Shown here: positions 1 to 16,331 of the stretch, piece by piece
Layout of the letters: each line of letters begins with the position of its first letter
Position numbering within the stretch: the first letter of the stretch is position 1
Source of the DNA: Piscinibacter sp.
GTDB lineage: Bacteria > Pseudomonadota > Gammaproteobacteria > Burkholderiales > Burkholderiaceae_C
Assembly (NCBI GenBank): GCA_019635485.1
Contig: JAHBZL010000038.1
Location: 1 to 49,697 of the forward strand
Direction of reading: 5' to 3'
DNA: 49,697 bases
Notes under the pieces: generated by a model
Seen by the model: the letters and a program-made list of their open reading frames with translations, nothing else
Told to the model about the DNA's origin: nothing
The model's database searches: none
Translations under genes and position numbers: made by a program

Positions 1-158
1 GGAGGAGGAGGAGGAGCCGCCGGGGGAGGGGGAGGCGGCGGCGTCCCTGCTCCCGGTGCCGCGGCCGGTGGCGGCGGCGTGTCGCCGCCGCCTCCGCAGG
101 CGGTGAACAACACGGAGAGAGTCGCCAAGCCGGCCGAGCGTCGCGTCACCTTCATCAT
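1..158 (-). CDS. Lipoprotein N-terminus, cut by the window edge
   Basis: Read on the minus strand from ATG at 158, the frame is open to the left edge and begins MMKVTRRSAGLATLSVLF, followed by TACGGGGD and then an almost pure Pro/Ala/Gly stretch. The start is a short basic n-region, a hydrophobic segment and a lipobox-like FTAC followed by glycines, the pattern of a signal-peptidase II lipoprotein. The mature protein would begin at Cys21 and have a flexible Pro-rich linker. The GGA-repeat look of bases 1-16 is simply the antisense of proline codons. Two other lipoproteins in the window (5726-8368 and 23408-25663) have the same Cys-Gly-run style. Function is unknown because the body lies outside the window. 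The -3 residue is Phe rather than Leu, so lipidation is likely but not certain. Confidence 0.6.
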   Translation of the reverse strand, partial: MMKVTRRSAGLATLSVLFTACGGGGDTPPPPAAAPGAGTPPPPPPPAAPPPP

Positions 159-891
159 GTCAGCGCTTCATCGATCGCCGGGCGGCGGCGAGGGTGGGTG
201 GGGTCGTCCTTGCGGGCCCGACGGTACGTGCCCACCGGGCGCGAAACATGATGGTTCGGTGACATGGCGTAACATGCCGTGTCCAAACGAGCAGCGGTGC
301 GCGAAGCGGCGTGCATCACATCGGCTTGAACCGCGACTGGAAACTATGGCTCACCGACAGCCGCGCGTTGCCGTACAGCAGCACCGCCATGCCGCCGAGC
401 CGGCGCTCGACCGGCGCCGCCGCCTCCAGTCATCAACCTTGCCCCCGAACCCGCTCGTCCGGTCTTGCCAGGAGCGAGGACGTGACGCCGATTTGAGGCA
501 TCGCGCCACCTCACCAGTCTGCACCTGCGGCCACACTCGCCGCGTGGCTTGACCCGGTCGCAGATCGCCCGCCGCCCGGGCATCTCGCAGAGACGGTCGG
601 CCACCAGGTGCAGGCCGGGTACCAAATGGTGGGCGTGCACACGCGGGCCGAGGCCATGGCTCTCCGCGCCGTTGCAGGCGAGCCCTCAGGATCGCGTCGC
701 GCCCCGTGTTATCCAGGGCAAGACGTTGCGTCGCGCGGCGCGATACTACTTCCGTAGGGTGCTGCGAGGACGGTGCTCGCGCCGGTCATCGCAGGACCGA
801 TTCGCCGAGAATCCGGATCGATGTCGACGCGCGCGTTCCACCGATCGATCCTCGGAACCGGGGCTGCCAGAGTGCGGAAGGTCCGCGGTGT
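159..891. other. Non-coding interval, no gene supported
   Basis: This 733-base gap separates the divergent lipoprotein start (158) from the hybrid kinase start (892). Short open frames exist on both strands (for example 311-496 and 344-640), but none has a recognisable domain, ribosome binding site or plausible composition; they are Arg/Pro-rich as expected by chance in GC-rich DNA. Both flanking promoters should lie here, but no convincing -35/-10 pair was found. Confidence 0.5.
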
Positions 892-5424
<4,533 letters not shown>

Positions 5425-5456
5425 ACGCGAGCAGAGCCTCGGGCTGCCGGGGAACT

Positions 5457-5729
5457 CTAGCGCGTGCTCGCGCTCTTCGTCGACAGCGCCACGTCGAAAT
5501 GTTCGTCGTCGAAGGGCAGAGCCTCGGCGTCGGCCAGCCGAAGTGCATCGGCAACTTGTCGGCCTCGGCCCGCGCCCGGCCCTTGTCGAGCAGGGCCTGC
5601 ACGTAGTCGGTGGAGGTGACCTCGGCGTAGCGCCGCGCCGCCGCCAGCGAGGCGTTGCCATTCCCGGCAGCGACGCGCCTGCTGGCGGGCCTTGACGACG
5701 GCCAGGTCCGGGTTGGGCAGGCCGATCAT
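5457..5729 (-). pseudogene. Decayed class I SAM-dependent methyltransferase
   Basis: Three pieces of one methyltransferase can be read in order on the minus strand but not in one frame. The N-terminal piece (ATG 5729) gives LAVVKARQQA. From 5665 another frame gives the SAM-binding glycine loop GNGNASLAAARRYAEV, then TSTDYVQALLDKGRARAEAD and KLPMHF. The first frame resumes with LADAEALPFDDEHFDVALST and stops at 5457. In intact relatives KARQQA is followed by roughly 45 residues before the glycine loop, so that part is deleted. The second break fits loss of a single base at TTC-GG just after MHF. Everything downstream of motif II is missing. The ATG overlaps the stop of the upstream lipoprotein gene (ATGA). 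Assignment rests on recognised family motifs. Confidence 0.72.
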
Positions 5730-8368
5730 TCGAAATCGGCCTGGATGGTTCGCGTGCCATTCATGAGCACGAAGCACAGCGGTGTTCCGTCGCTGTCGGA
5801 GCCGGTGTCGGTGCAACCTGTGAAGTGGCTGAAGAAGACTCCGGCTGCGAGCACCTGCGGCCGCAGCACGACGATCGTGCCGGCCGGATAGAGGGCGCTG
5901 CAGGTCTCGCCGCAGGCGATCGCGGTGTCGGGCTGGGTGGAGTCCACCCGGCCGCTGGCGGCGGTTCCCCCGGTGCGCTGCACGGTCAGCTGGAAGCCGT
6001 CGCCCGCGGGCAGTTGCTCGAACACCGCGATGCAGGCACGGGTGGACTCGATCACGAAGTCGCCATTGCCGCAGTCGAGGCCGGACAGCGGCGCGTAGCC
6101 GACGAAGCGGTAGCCCTCAGCCGGCAGCGCGCTCAGCTGTACGCGCGTGCCGGCTTCGAACAGGGCCTGGCAGGTGAACGTGGCTTGGCAGTCGACGCCC
6201 GCGGGTGTCGAGGTGACTCGACCTCCCGCGCCGACCTGCACCGTCAGCGGCACCGGGTTCGGCGGCACTGACGGCCCGGGGGTGATCTCGCGGAATATGG
6301 CTTCGCATTCGAAGTCCGCGCTCATGACCAGGACGCCGTCGTCGCACGCGAAGTCGCCGCCCCAGCGCAGGAAGCGCCACCCCTCGGCCGGCAGCGCCTC
6401 GAGCGCCACCGTCTGGCCCGGGGCGAAGCCCGCGGCGCAGGTGCCCCCGGCGTCGGCGCAGTCAATGCCGGACGGCGTGCTGACAGCCCGGCCGGCACCG
6501 CTGACTGCCACGGAAAGCTGCCGCGCCGTGGCCGTGCCGGCCACCATGAAGCGCAGCTTGCAGTGCCTGGGAGCGTCGAGGGTCAGCGTCGTGCTGGCGC
6601 CGGTGCCGCCGGCAACGCAGTCCCAGCGCCAATCGCCAAGCTCGGCATCTGCGGCCGGCACTGCGGTCAGCGTGACCGAGGTACCGTCGGCCACGGTCTG
6701 CCAGCAGGCGGAGACGGTGCACGCCAGGCCAGGTTCACTGCTCTGCAACTGACCACCGGCCGTGCCGGCGAGCATGACGACGAGCCGGCGGCCGATGGTC
6801 GCTGTGCAGCGATCGTCATCGCCAAGGGTCAGCACGGGCGTCGCCCGGGGTGCATTGACGGCGGTGCCATCGCCGCGCTCGCCGAAGAAGTTGTCCCCCC
6901 AGGCCGTCATGCGTGCGCCGGTGCGGCCGTCACCCACGGGGCATCCGCTGTCGACCGGTGACGCCAACGCGTGCCGCGCGCCCGCGGCGATGGTCAGCGC
7001 CGGGCCGGCCGTGGGCACGGGAACGGCGCGCAGGCTGGCCAAGCCGGGCAGGCCGCCGAGCTGGCCGTAGGCGTTGTCGCCCCAGGCCCACACGCTCCCG
7101 TTGGTCTGGCGGGCGACACCGAAACTGCCACCGGCGGCGATGGCGTCGACGCCGCTGAGATCCGCCACGGAGCGCAGGGGCATCTGGCTGCAGGCAATGT
7201 CGTTGGCATCCGGACTGCATCGGGCAGCGGATTCGGCGCCGAGTTGATTCAGGTCGTTGCGCCCCCAGGCCCAGACCAGGCCGTCGCTGCGCAGCGCGAT
7301 CGAGAAATCCGGCCCGGCATCGATGGCGCTCATGCTCCCGATGCCTTCGACGCGCAACGGCCTGCGGGAGAACCCGAGCTCACCATTGCCGCTACCGAGC
7401 TGACCGTAGCTATTGCTGCCCCAGGTCCAGACGCGGCCATCGCGGTCCAGCGCCATCGAGTGCCGGAAGCCGGCGGCGATCGCCGTGATCGGCGGAAGGC
7501 CCTCGACGCGCACCGGCGCGCTCGGTTCGCCCGGTGCGCCGAGTTGCCCCGAACCATTGCGCCCCCAGGCCCAGACGCTGCCGTCTTCGCGAAGCGCCAG
7601 CGCGTGCAGGCCGCCGGCGGCGACCGCGATCACGTCGCCCTCGCCGACCGGCACCTGGACCGGCGCCGGCTGCGGTTCGCCATCTCCGAACAGCGCCTGA
7701 TTGCCCCACAGCCAGACGCGCCGGTTCTCGTCGAGCACGACGATGAAGGCGCCCCAGGCGCTGTCGAGCTCGCTGGTGGACAGGTCGAGTGCCCGTGCGC
7801 GCGGAAGTGCCGGGGCGAAGACCACACGGTGCGGCAGGGATCGATAGCCACCTTCGGGCCTCCCGAGGAGCCCCGCGCTGCTGTCGCCCCAGACCCAGAC
7901 CTGGCCATCGGCGTCGATCGCGGCCGACACGCCCTCGCCAGCAGCCATGCGGATCGCCGGCGGGGCCGTTGCGGGCGTCGATGGGAATGGATTGACGGGC
8001 ACGTACGAGTGTTCGGACTCGCGGCTGTTCGGGTCGTAGGTGAACGGAAACGAGAGTCGGTCGGCCTGGCGGTCGCCGTCGGTATCGTCGGCCGTCACGG
8101 CGACCTCTTCGCAGTTGGGCGCCGCGGGGGCACAGGCCTGGCCGAAGCCGCTGTCCAGCCAGCGGCTCCCAAAGCGTTCGGAGGGTGAGGACAGCGTTGG
8201 CTGCCCTTCGCCCACGACGTAGCGCAGCACATCGGTTTCGCCCGCTCGCATCGGCATGGCGAGCGGCCGGGTCACCACCGTCTCCGGCGGCCGCTCACCG
8301 CCGCCACAGGCGAACAGCAGCGTCGATGCGAGCAGTGACGCAAGCAGGGTGCGGGTGATGGCGGACAT
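5726..8368 (-). CDS. RCC1-repeat surface lipoprotein with C-terminal bacterial repeats
   Basis: An 880-residue exported protein. ATG 8368 is chosen over an in-frame upstream start because it has a GGAG ribosome binding site about 8 bases away and opens a textbook lipoprotein signal, MSAITRTLLASLLASTLLFAC, cut before Cys21. After an Asp-rich segment there are seven RCC1-like blades, each marked by VWxWGxNxxGQLG variants (VWVWGDSSAGLLG, VWAWGRNGSGQLG, VWTWGSNSYGQLG and so on), predicting a seven-bladed propeller. The C-terminal third carries four Cys-containing repeats of the type VxSxPxGIDC ... PAxGxRFxxW, like the InlB B-repeat/bacterial-repeat family. It is probably a cell-surface binding protein; the ligand is unknown. 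A sigma-54-type promoter precedes it, with a sigma-54 activator gene diverging from it. Confidence 0.88.
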   Translation of the reverse strand: MSAITRTLLASLLASTLLFACGGGERPPETVVTRPLAMPMRAGETDVLRYVVGEGQPTLSSPSERFGSRWLDSGFGQACAPAAPNCEEVAVTADDTDGDRQADRLSFPFTYDPNSRESEHSYVPVNPFPSTPATAPPAIRMAAGEGVSAAIDADGQVWVWGDSSAGLLGRPEGGYRSLPHRVVFAPALPRARALDLSTSELDSAWGAFIVVLDENRRVWLWGNQALFGDGEPQPAPVQVPVGEGDVIAVAAGGLHALALREDGSVWAWGRNGSGQLGAPGEPSAPVRVEGLPPITAIAAGFRHSMALDRDGRVWTWGSNSYGQLGSGNGELGFSRRPLRVEGIGSMSAIDAGPDFSIALRSDGLVWAWGRNDLNQLGAESAARCSPDANDIACSQMPLRSVADLSGVDAIAAGGSFGVARQTNGSVWAWGDNAYGQLGGLPGLASLRAVPVPTAGPALTIAAGARHALASPVDSGCPVGDGRTGARMTAWGDNFFGERGDGTAVNAPRATPVLTLGDDDRCTATIGRRLVVMLAGTAGGQLQSSEPGLACTVSACWQTVADGTSVTLTAVPAADAELGDWRWDCVAGGTGASTTLTLDAPRHCKLRFMVAGTATARQLSVAVSGAGRAVSTPSGIDCADAGGTCAAGFAPGQTVALEALPAEGWRFLRWGGDFACDDGVLVMSADFECEAIFREITPGPSVPPNPVPLTVQVGAGGRVTSTPAGVDCQATFTCQALFEAGTRVQLSALPAEGYRFVGYAPLSGLDCGNGDFVIESTRACIAVFEQLPAGDGFQLTVQRTGGTAASGRVDSTQPDTAIACGETCSALYPAGTIVVLRPQVLAAGVFFSHFTGCTDTGSDSDGTPLCFVLMNGTRTIQADFE

Positions 8369-8404
8369 GACGGTACTCCGGCAACAGGTGTTGCCGGAAA
8401 GCGT

Positions 8405-8420
8405 TGCACCGGGTGTGCCA
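8405..8420 (-). promoter_or_regulatory. Sigma-54 (-24/-12) promoter for the RCC1 lipoprotein
   Basis: On the minus strand the sequence TGGCACACCCGGTGCA keeps the invariant GG and GC of sigma-54 promoters with exactly ten bases between them (consensus TGGCACGNNNNTTGCA). Transcription would begin near 8394, leaving a leader of about 26 bases containing the GGAG ribosome binding site. The divergent gene at 8594 encodes a GAFTGA-containing sigma-54 activator, which fits. No clear enhancer palindrome was recognised in 8421-8593. Confidence 0.6.
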
Positions 8421-8593
8421 GCAATCTCTGCCGCGCAAGTGCTTGATTTGTCTTTGAGCGGCGCCCCCAGGACTCGCACCCGTGAGAATCGGCGCGGTGC
8501 GGTGCTGTCGCGCATGAGAGCAGCCCTGGGCGCTTGTTCCTGTGTGTCGCCGCGCGTAGGCTCGTGGCCCATGTCTTGCAATTCCATTGGCGC

Positions 8594-9920
<1,327 letters not shown>

Positions 9921-9931
<11 letters not shown>

Positions 9932-12146
9932 CGGGCGGAGCCAGCGGCAGCTCGATCGTGAACCGGGCGCCGCCGCCGGGGCGCTCGTCGGCGGCCAGCG
10001 TGCCACCCATCGCGTCGACCGCCTCGCGGCTGAGCGTCAGCCCCAGGCCCAGACCCTCACGGCGGGTGGTGAAGAAGGGCTCGAACAGGTGCTCGCGCAC
10101 CGCCGCCGGCAGCCCGGGGCCGTTGTCGCCGACCTGCAGGCGCAGCCGGCCGCCGGCAACCTCGCCCCCGATCCACAGTCGCGGCAGAGCCCGGCCGGCC
10201 ATCGCGTCGGCGGCATTGAAGACCAGGTTGGCCAGGGCCAGCGCGAGCGCCTGCGGATCGACCTGCACCGACACTGTCGGCACCGACTCTTCGACCGCGA
10301 TGCGGTCCACGCGCAGCCGCGGCCCGTAGAGCTGGCGCGCGTCGGCCATCACGGCGCGCAGTTCGTGCGGCGCGATCTGCAGCGGCTCGGCGCGCGCGAA
10401 CCGGCGCAGTCGCGCCACCAGGTCCTGCAGCCGCCGCGTTTCGCCGAGCAGCGTGCCCAGGCTGTCGCGCACCGGCGCCGGTGCGTCGACCAGCGCGTCG
10501 CCCAGGCTCTCGGACAGCAGCAGCACGGTACCCACCGGGTGGCTCATCTCGTGCACGATGCCGGCCGCCAAGCGGCCAATGGCGGCCAGCTTGCCGGCGT
10601 GCACCAGCATCGTCTGCAGACGCTCCTTGTCCAGCTCGGCTTGCGTGGCCAGCAGCTCGGCGCGCAACTCGCTGGCCTCGGCCTGGGCGCGTGAACGATC
10701 GGCATCGGCCAAAGCCTGCGCGGTGCGGTGGCGCACCAGCATCGCTGTCGCGAGTTCGTCGCTGCGGCGCAGCTGCTGCGCGCGCCAGGCGGCCGATGCC
10801 TCTCGCTCGTAGTGCAGCGCGGCCACAGCATCGCCGGCGAGCTGCTGGGCGGTCGACATCTCGTGCAGCCACTCCGGGGGCGGCTGGAAGCCCGCAAGTC
10901 GCGCACCGTGGGTCAGCGCTTGCTGTAGGTGATGCAGAGGCCCACTGGCCGCCGGTGAGCCCTTGGGCGGAGGCAGCGAATGCCTGCGTGCGATCTCGGC
11001 CAGCACGTGGTGGATCGAAGGGATGCGCTGATAGTCGCCCTGGGCCTCGGCAGTCGCCAATGCGAGCTGCGCGCTCGTTACCGCATCGTGGACCCGGCCG
11101 AGGCGCGACAGCGCCAGGGCGCGGTGTCGCTGCAGGCCGGAGAGCAGATCCGGAAACGGGGCCGCCTCCGCGCCCTGCAAGGCCTGCTCGCACCAGGACA
11201 GAGCTGCGCCGTCGTCGTCCAGCGCCAGGCACGCCTCGGCCAGGGATTGGCAGGCCAGCACATGATTGCGCGAGCCCTGAGCCCCGTCGAACATCGGCAG
11301 GCCATCCTCCAGCAGCCCGCGCGCTTCGGCGGCGCGACCGAGGCCGACGAGAATGGCGCCGGTTTGCATCAGGCACCAGCCGATGTGGTACCTCCAGCCC
11401 GTAGGCTCGACGATGGCGCGCGCGCGTTCGGCCCAGGCCATCGCGCCGTCGTGGTCGTTGAGCGTGCTGAAGGCAATGCCGACGTTCTGAGCCAGCGTCA
11501 CCGCGGACTGCAGCTGCCCGGAAACCAGCGCAGCGTCGAACCCGCGCTGGAAGGCAGTGATCGCAGCCGCCGGATCGCCGCTGCGCCAGGCCAGCGTGCC
11601 TCGTGCGGCCTCGACGTAGGCACGCAGGCCGGGTGGCGCGTCGCTGCCTATGGCCTCCAGCGTGGTGCCGGTCTCGTCGACGTCGACGCAGGCGCGCCAG
11701 GTCGCGGCGAGGCGCAGCCTGTCGGCAGCGCCCGCGCGGCGGTAGTGGGCCTCGGCCGCGTCGATCGGCGCGATGCGGTCGGCGCCAGCCTGGTCCTGCA
11801 GCGTGGCGCGCAAGAGCGCGGCGTCACCCAGGCCGACGGCGTCCCCATGCCGCGCGAAGGCGGTCTCGGCGTTGGCCAGGTGGCGTTCGGCGTCGACAAG
11901 CGCGTTGAACAGCCATGACGCCTCGGCGCGCACAAGCGCCAGTCGTCCGGTGTCGGTCTCGCCGAGTCGTTCGGCGCGTTGGGCCTGTGCCAGTGCTTCA
12001 TGGGTGTCGCGCTGGCGCAGCATCCAGGCCAGCACGGCCGCGACCCGCCCTGCCCCCGGCGCATCGTCGGCAACGGCGCGCGCGGCATCGATCTCGGCGT
12101 CGGAGCCGAAGAAGTCCGGCGTCGGTGGGCGGCGAGCGTGCGGCAT
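9921..12146 (-). CDS. Soluble TPR-domain sensor histidine kinase
   Basis: A 741-residue protein with no signal peptide or membrane helix. Residues 1-440 are degenerate TPR-like helical pairs (Ala-rich, with A-x-x-G-D and Y-x-x-A patterns). A coiled coil (about 460-515) leads to a DctB/NtrB-type H-box, LAAGIVHEMSHPVGTV, with His532 as phosphorylation site. The ATPase domain has N-box NLVFNAADAM, G1 DNGPGLP and G2 GLGLGLTLS. It probably senses an internal protein or peptide signal through the TPR layer and phosphorylates the sigma-54 regulator encoded opposite; the two genes converge and overlap by 11 bases (9921-9931). Partnership is inferred from adjacency and from the usual pairing of this H-box class with NtrC-type regulators. 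Confidence 0.88.
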
Positions 12147-12762
12147 GGCGGAAGACTAGCCTGGGTCCTCAATGCGTCTTCGGCTGCGACCCGCGATCCT
12201 GCGCGGCTGGCGCAAGCGGCGCGCGAGGCGAATGTTGGGTCGGCTGCCGAAACGTGGCCGTGCTGGCCCGCGTGCGCAGGCCCGCCGGCTTCGTCGATGC
12301 TACATGCAGGAGATCCACCGTTGAGCACAGCGCGCACCGGGCGCGACAGCTGCCGGCCAGTCATCTGTGGCGTGCGCAGACAAAGCGTTCGCTGCAACCC
12401 TGCCGCGTCTCCATCGAACGCCTGCCGCCAGCGTTCATTCCCCGCAGGCCCAGGTTGAGCGTGCCGCGGCCATCGTCAACGGCGAACTCGGCGGCGCGAC
12501 GCCCGCCATGGGGGCGCAAGACCGTTTCAACTCCCCTTTTGGTCGAACTGTGAGGGACCTGGGGCGGTCCGAGTTCTCCCGCTCCGGCGCTTGCCCAAAG
12601 TGGGGCCCGCCCCTTCGCTCAAGCGGGACCTGCGCCGGCAAGCCACCCCCTGGCCACCCGCCCCAACGGGTTGCGGGGCATCTGTCCACGGAGTCAGGCG
12701 TTGCAGGCAGAATGCGCGCCTTGCTGCGACGCAGCATTGTTTGAACTCGGCCGTACCCACCC
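12147..12762. other. Non-coding interval upstream of panB
   Basis: This 616-base gap lies between the divergent kinase and panB. Open frames here (for example 12367-12744 and 12435-12764 on the minus strand) have no recognisable domain. A -10-like CAGAAT at 12708-12713, followed by GCGCGCC, resembles the usual form of Burkholderiales vegetative promoters and could serve panB, but no -35 element is evident at the right distance. Nothing else is supported. Confidence 0.4.
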
Positions 12763-13629
12763 ATGAGCGTTCACCCCTCGGCCAGTGACACCGGACCGGC
12801 CGCCCGACCCACGATGACGCTGCCGCGCCTGCGCGGCGCCCAGGCGCGTGGCGAGAAGGTGGCGATGCTGACTTGCTACGACGCCACCTTCGCCCGGGTG
12901 CTGGACGACGCCGGCGTGGACGTGCTGCTGGTGGGCGATTCGCTGGGCAACGTGGTCCAGGGCGAGTCCAGCACGCTGCCCGTGACGCTGGAGCAGATGG
13001 CCTACCACACGCGCTGCGTGGCCCAGGGCAAGCGCAGCGCCTTCCTCGTCACCGACCTGCCTTTCGGCACCTACGAGGCCAGCCCGCAGCAGGCGCTGGC
13101 GTCGGCTGCCACGTTGATGCGCGCCGGCGCGCAGATGGTCAAGCTCGAGGGCGGTGGCTACACCGCCGAGACGGTGCGCTTCCTCGTCGAGCGCGGCATC
13201 CCGGTCTGCGCCCACCTGGGGCTGACGCCGCAGCGCGTGCACGCGATCGGTGGCTACCGCGTCCAGGGCCGCGACGACAGCGGCGCGGCGGCGCTCAAGG
13301 CGGACGCCGCCTCGCTGGCCGACGCCGGCGCCGCGATGTTGGTGCTCGAACTGGTGCCCTCGGCGCGGGCGCGCGAGATCAGCATGGCGCACCCGCACCT
13401 GATCACCATCGGCATCGGCGCGGGGGCCGGTACCGCCGGCCAGGTGCTGGTACTGCACGACGCGCTGGGCCTCACGCAAGGCAAGCGCCCGCGATTCGTG
13501 CGCGACTTCACCCGCGTGCCCGGCAGCGCGGCCGACGCGCCCGGCCTGTCGGTCGCCCAGGCCGTCGCGGCCTACGTGGCCGCGGTGAAGGATCAAAGCT
13601 TCCCCGACGAAGCGGTCCACGGCTACTGA
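12763..13629 (+). CDS. panB: 3-methyl-2-oxobutanoate hydroxymethyltransferase
   Basis: A 288-residue cytoplasmic enzyme, the usual PanB length. It adds a hydroxymethyl group from 5,10-methylene-tetrahydrofolate to 2-oxoisovalerate to make ketopantoate, the first committed step of pantothenate synthesis. Family landmarks are [31 protein letters not shown] (metal-binding Asp), [43 protein letters not shown] and the [17 protein letters not shown] loop. It is the first gene of a tight panB-panC-bioB run, with panC 9 bases downstream. The N-terminal 15 residues are a short extension; no strong ribosome binding site precedes ATG 12763. Confidence 0.97.
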   Translation: MSVHPSASDTGPAARPTMTLPRLRGAQARGEKVAMLTCYDATFARVLDDAGVDVLLVGDSLGNVVQGESSTLPVTLEQMAYHTRCVAQGKRSAFLVTDLPFGTYEASPQQALASAATLMRAGAQMVKLEGGGYTAETVRFLVERGIPVCAHLGLTPQRVHAIGGYRVQGRDDSGAAALKADAASLADAGAAMLVLELVPSARAREISMAHPHLITIGIGAGAGTAGQVLVLHDALGLTQGKRPRFVRDFTRVPGSAADAPGLSVAQAVAAYVAAVKDQSFPDEAVHGY

Positions 13630-15515
<1,886 letters not shown>

Positions 15516-16204
15516 GGCGATCCCCGCCCCGCGCGCCCGCGGCGCATGTCGCCCCTGCACCTGCCCACCACTGGTTGAGTCGGCCGCGCTGTCGCGCGCT
15601 CAAGCTCATAGCGCTGCAGCCGCCAGGCTCGTAGTGCAGCGAAGCGCCATCCGGCAGCCCCGGGGCTGCCGACCAGTGACTCGCAAAATGGGTTCCCGGG
15701 GGGGGGCTGAGCCCGCACGGTCTCAAGCCGTGCTCCGCGTAACAATCACCCTGAGGGTCGTCAACCGAAGTCTGGCCTCGCCCCGGGGTCACCTTCAGGT
15801 GGTGCCGCTCTGCTCTGAGTGGCAGTTTCAAGGCGACAGATTCGCGGACGCCGATGGCGGCATTGGGTCGGCACTTCCATTTCGCACCGCACGGCAGCGG
15901 TCATTGAGCCCTTGCCTGGGCGCGAGAGGTTCCACGACCGCTTCACCTCGGACAGAGGCCTTTCATGCGTTCACCGGTCGACATGCCCGATGGCTGCTTG
16001 CTGGCAGTCAGCGTGAGTTGGCCTTGCCGAGTCGACCGGCAGCAACCGCTGCGAAGCAGTCCTCAACGCATCGGCGCCGCGCGCTCGAAGTGCCGGGGGA
16101 CTTTTGGGGGAATTGACCTCTCAAACACGTTCACGACAGTACAGAACAGGTGACCGGGCGGCAAAAAGTCTTTTGAAATCAACGGCCTGGAACAGTCCTC
16201 AAAA
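15516..16204. other. Non-coding interval with hairpins, possible element remnant
   Basis: No gene is supported in this 689-base stretch. It contains a perfect 20-base palindrome (15652-15671, arm CGGCAGCCCC), a second hairpin GCACGG/CCGTGC (15715-15733), a run of nine G near 15708, and a G-rich tandem-like GGGGGACTTTTGGGGGAATT near 16095-16114. Base composition is less strictly coding-like than its flanks. The interval ends at a tRNA 3' half, which makes a decayed integrated element plausible but unproven. Confidence 0.45.
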
Positions 16205-16249
16205 CTACGAACCAAGGGGGCGTGGGTTCGAATCCTGCCAGCCGCGCCA
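16205..16249 (+). pseudogene. tRNA-Arg(ACG)-like 3' half, candidate attachment site
   Basis: The segment reads as the 3' part of a tRNA: anticodon loop CTACGAA (anticodon ACG), 3' anticodon stem CCAAG, variable GGGGC, T-arm GTGGG-TTCGAAT-CCTGC, acceptor strand CAGCCGC, discriminator G and encoded CCA. The matching 5' half is absent: the bases before the loop (TCAAAA) do not pair with CCAAG, there is no D-arm, and no GCGGCTG acceptor strand lies at the right distance. The T-stem has two G-T wobbles. A break exactly at the anticodon loop is the classic crossover point of tRNA-targeting integrases, so this is best read as one end of an integration or its scar. The original tRNA terminator follows at 16259. 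Confidence 0.6.
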
Positions 16250-16258
16250 CCCAATCCG

Positions 16259-16290
16259 ACGGGTCAGCTCTCCCCAGGGCTGGCCCGTTT
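16259..16290 (+). terminator. Rho-independent terminator after the tRNA fragment
   Basis: ACGGGTCAGC pairs with GCTGGCCCGT (one G-T wobble) across a short loop and is followed by TTTGT. It sits ten bases after the CCA of the tRNA remnant, as expected for a tRNA transcription unit, and also separates it from the convergent GntR gene. Confidence 0.65.
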
Positions 16291-16331
16291 GTCATTCGGG
16301 AGGTCGGGGGACGATGGGGCCGGGGTTGGCC

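Noticed and set aside
1-16. GGA trinucleotide repeat as a microsatellite
   Set aside because: It is the antisense of consecutive proline codons in the lipoprotein linker.
311-640. Small open frames at 311-496 (+) and 344-640 (-)
   Set aside because: No ribosome binding site, domain or conserved-looking composition; typical chance frames of GC-rich DNA.
706-891. Extending the hybrid kinase start to 706
   Set aside because: The 62 added residues are Arg-rich and would bury the signal peptide that starts at 892.
15652-15671. The perfect palindrome as the bioB terminator
   Set aside because: It lies 137 bases after the bioB stop, has no T-run on either side, and is in the middle of non-coding DNA; kept only as a hairpin.
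16160-16249. A tmRNA 3' end instead of a tRNA fragment
   Set aside because: The anticodon loop CTACGAA and its 3' stem fit tRNA-Arg(ACG). No tag-peptide reading frame ending in ALAA precedes it, and no GGGG(C/G)-type tmRNA 5' end was found.
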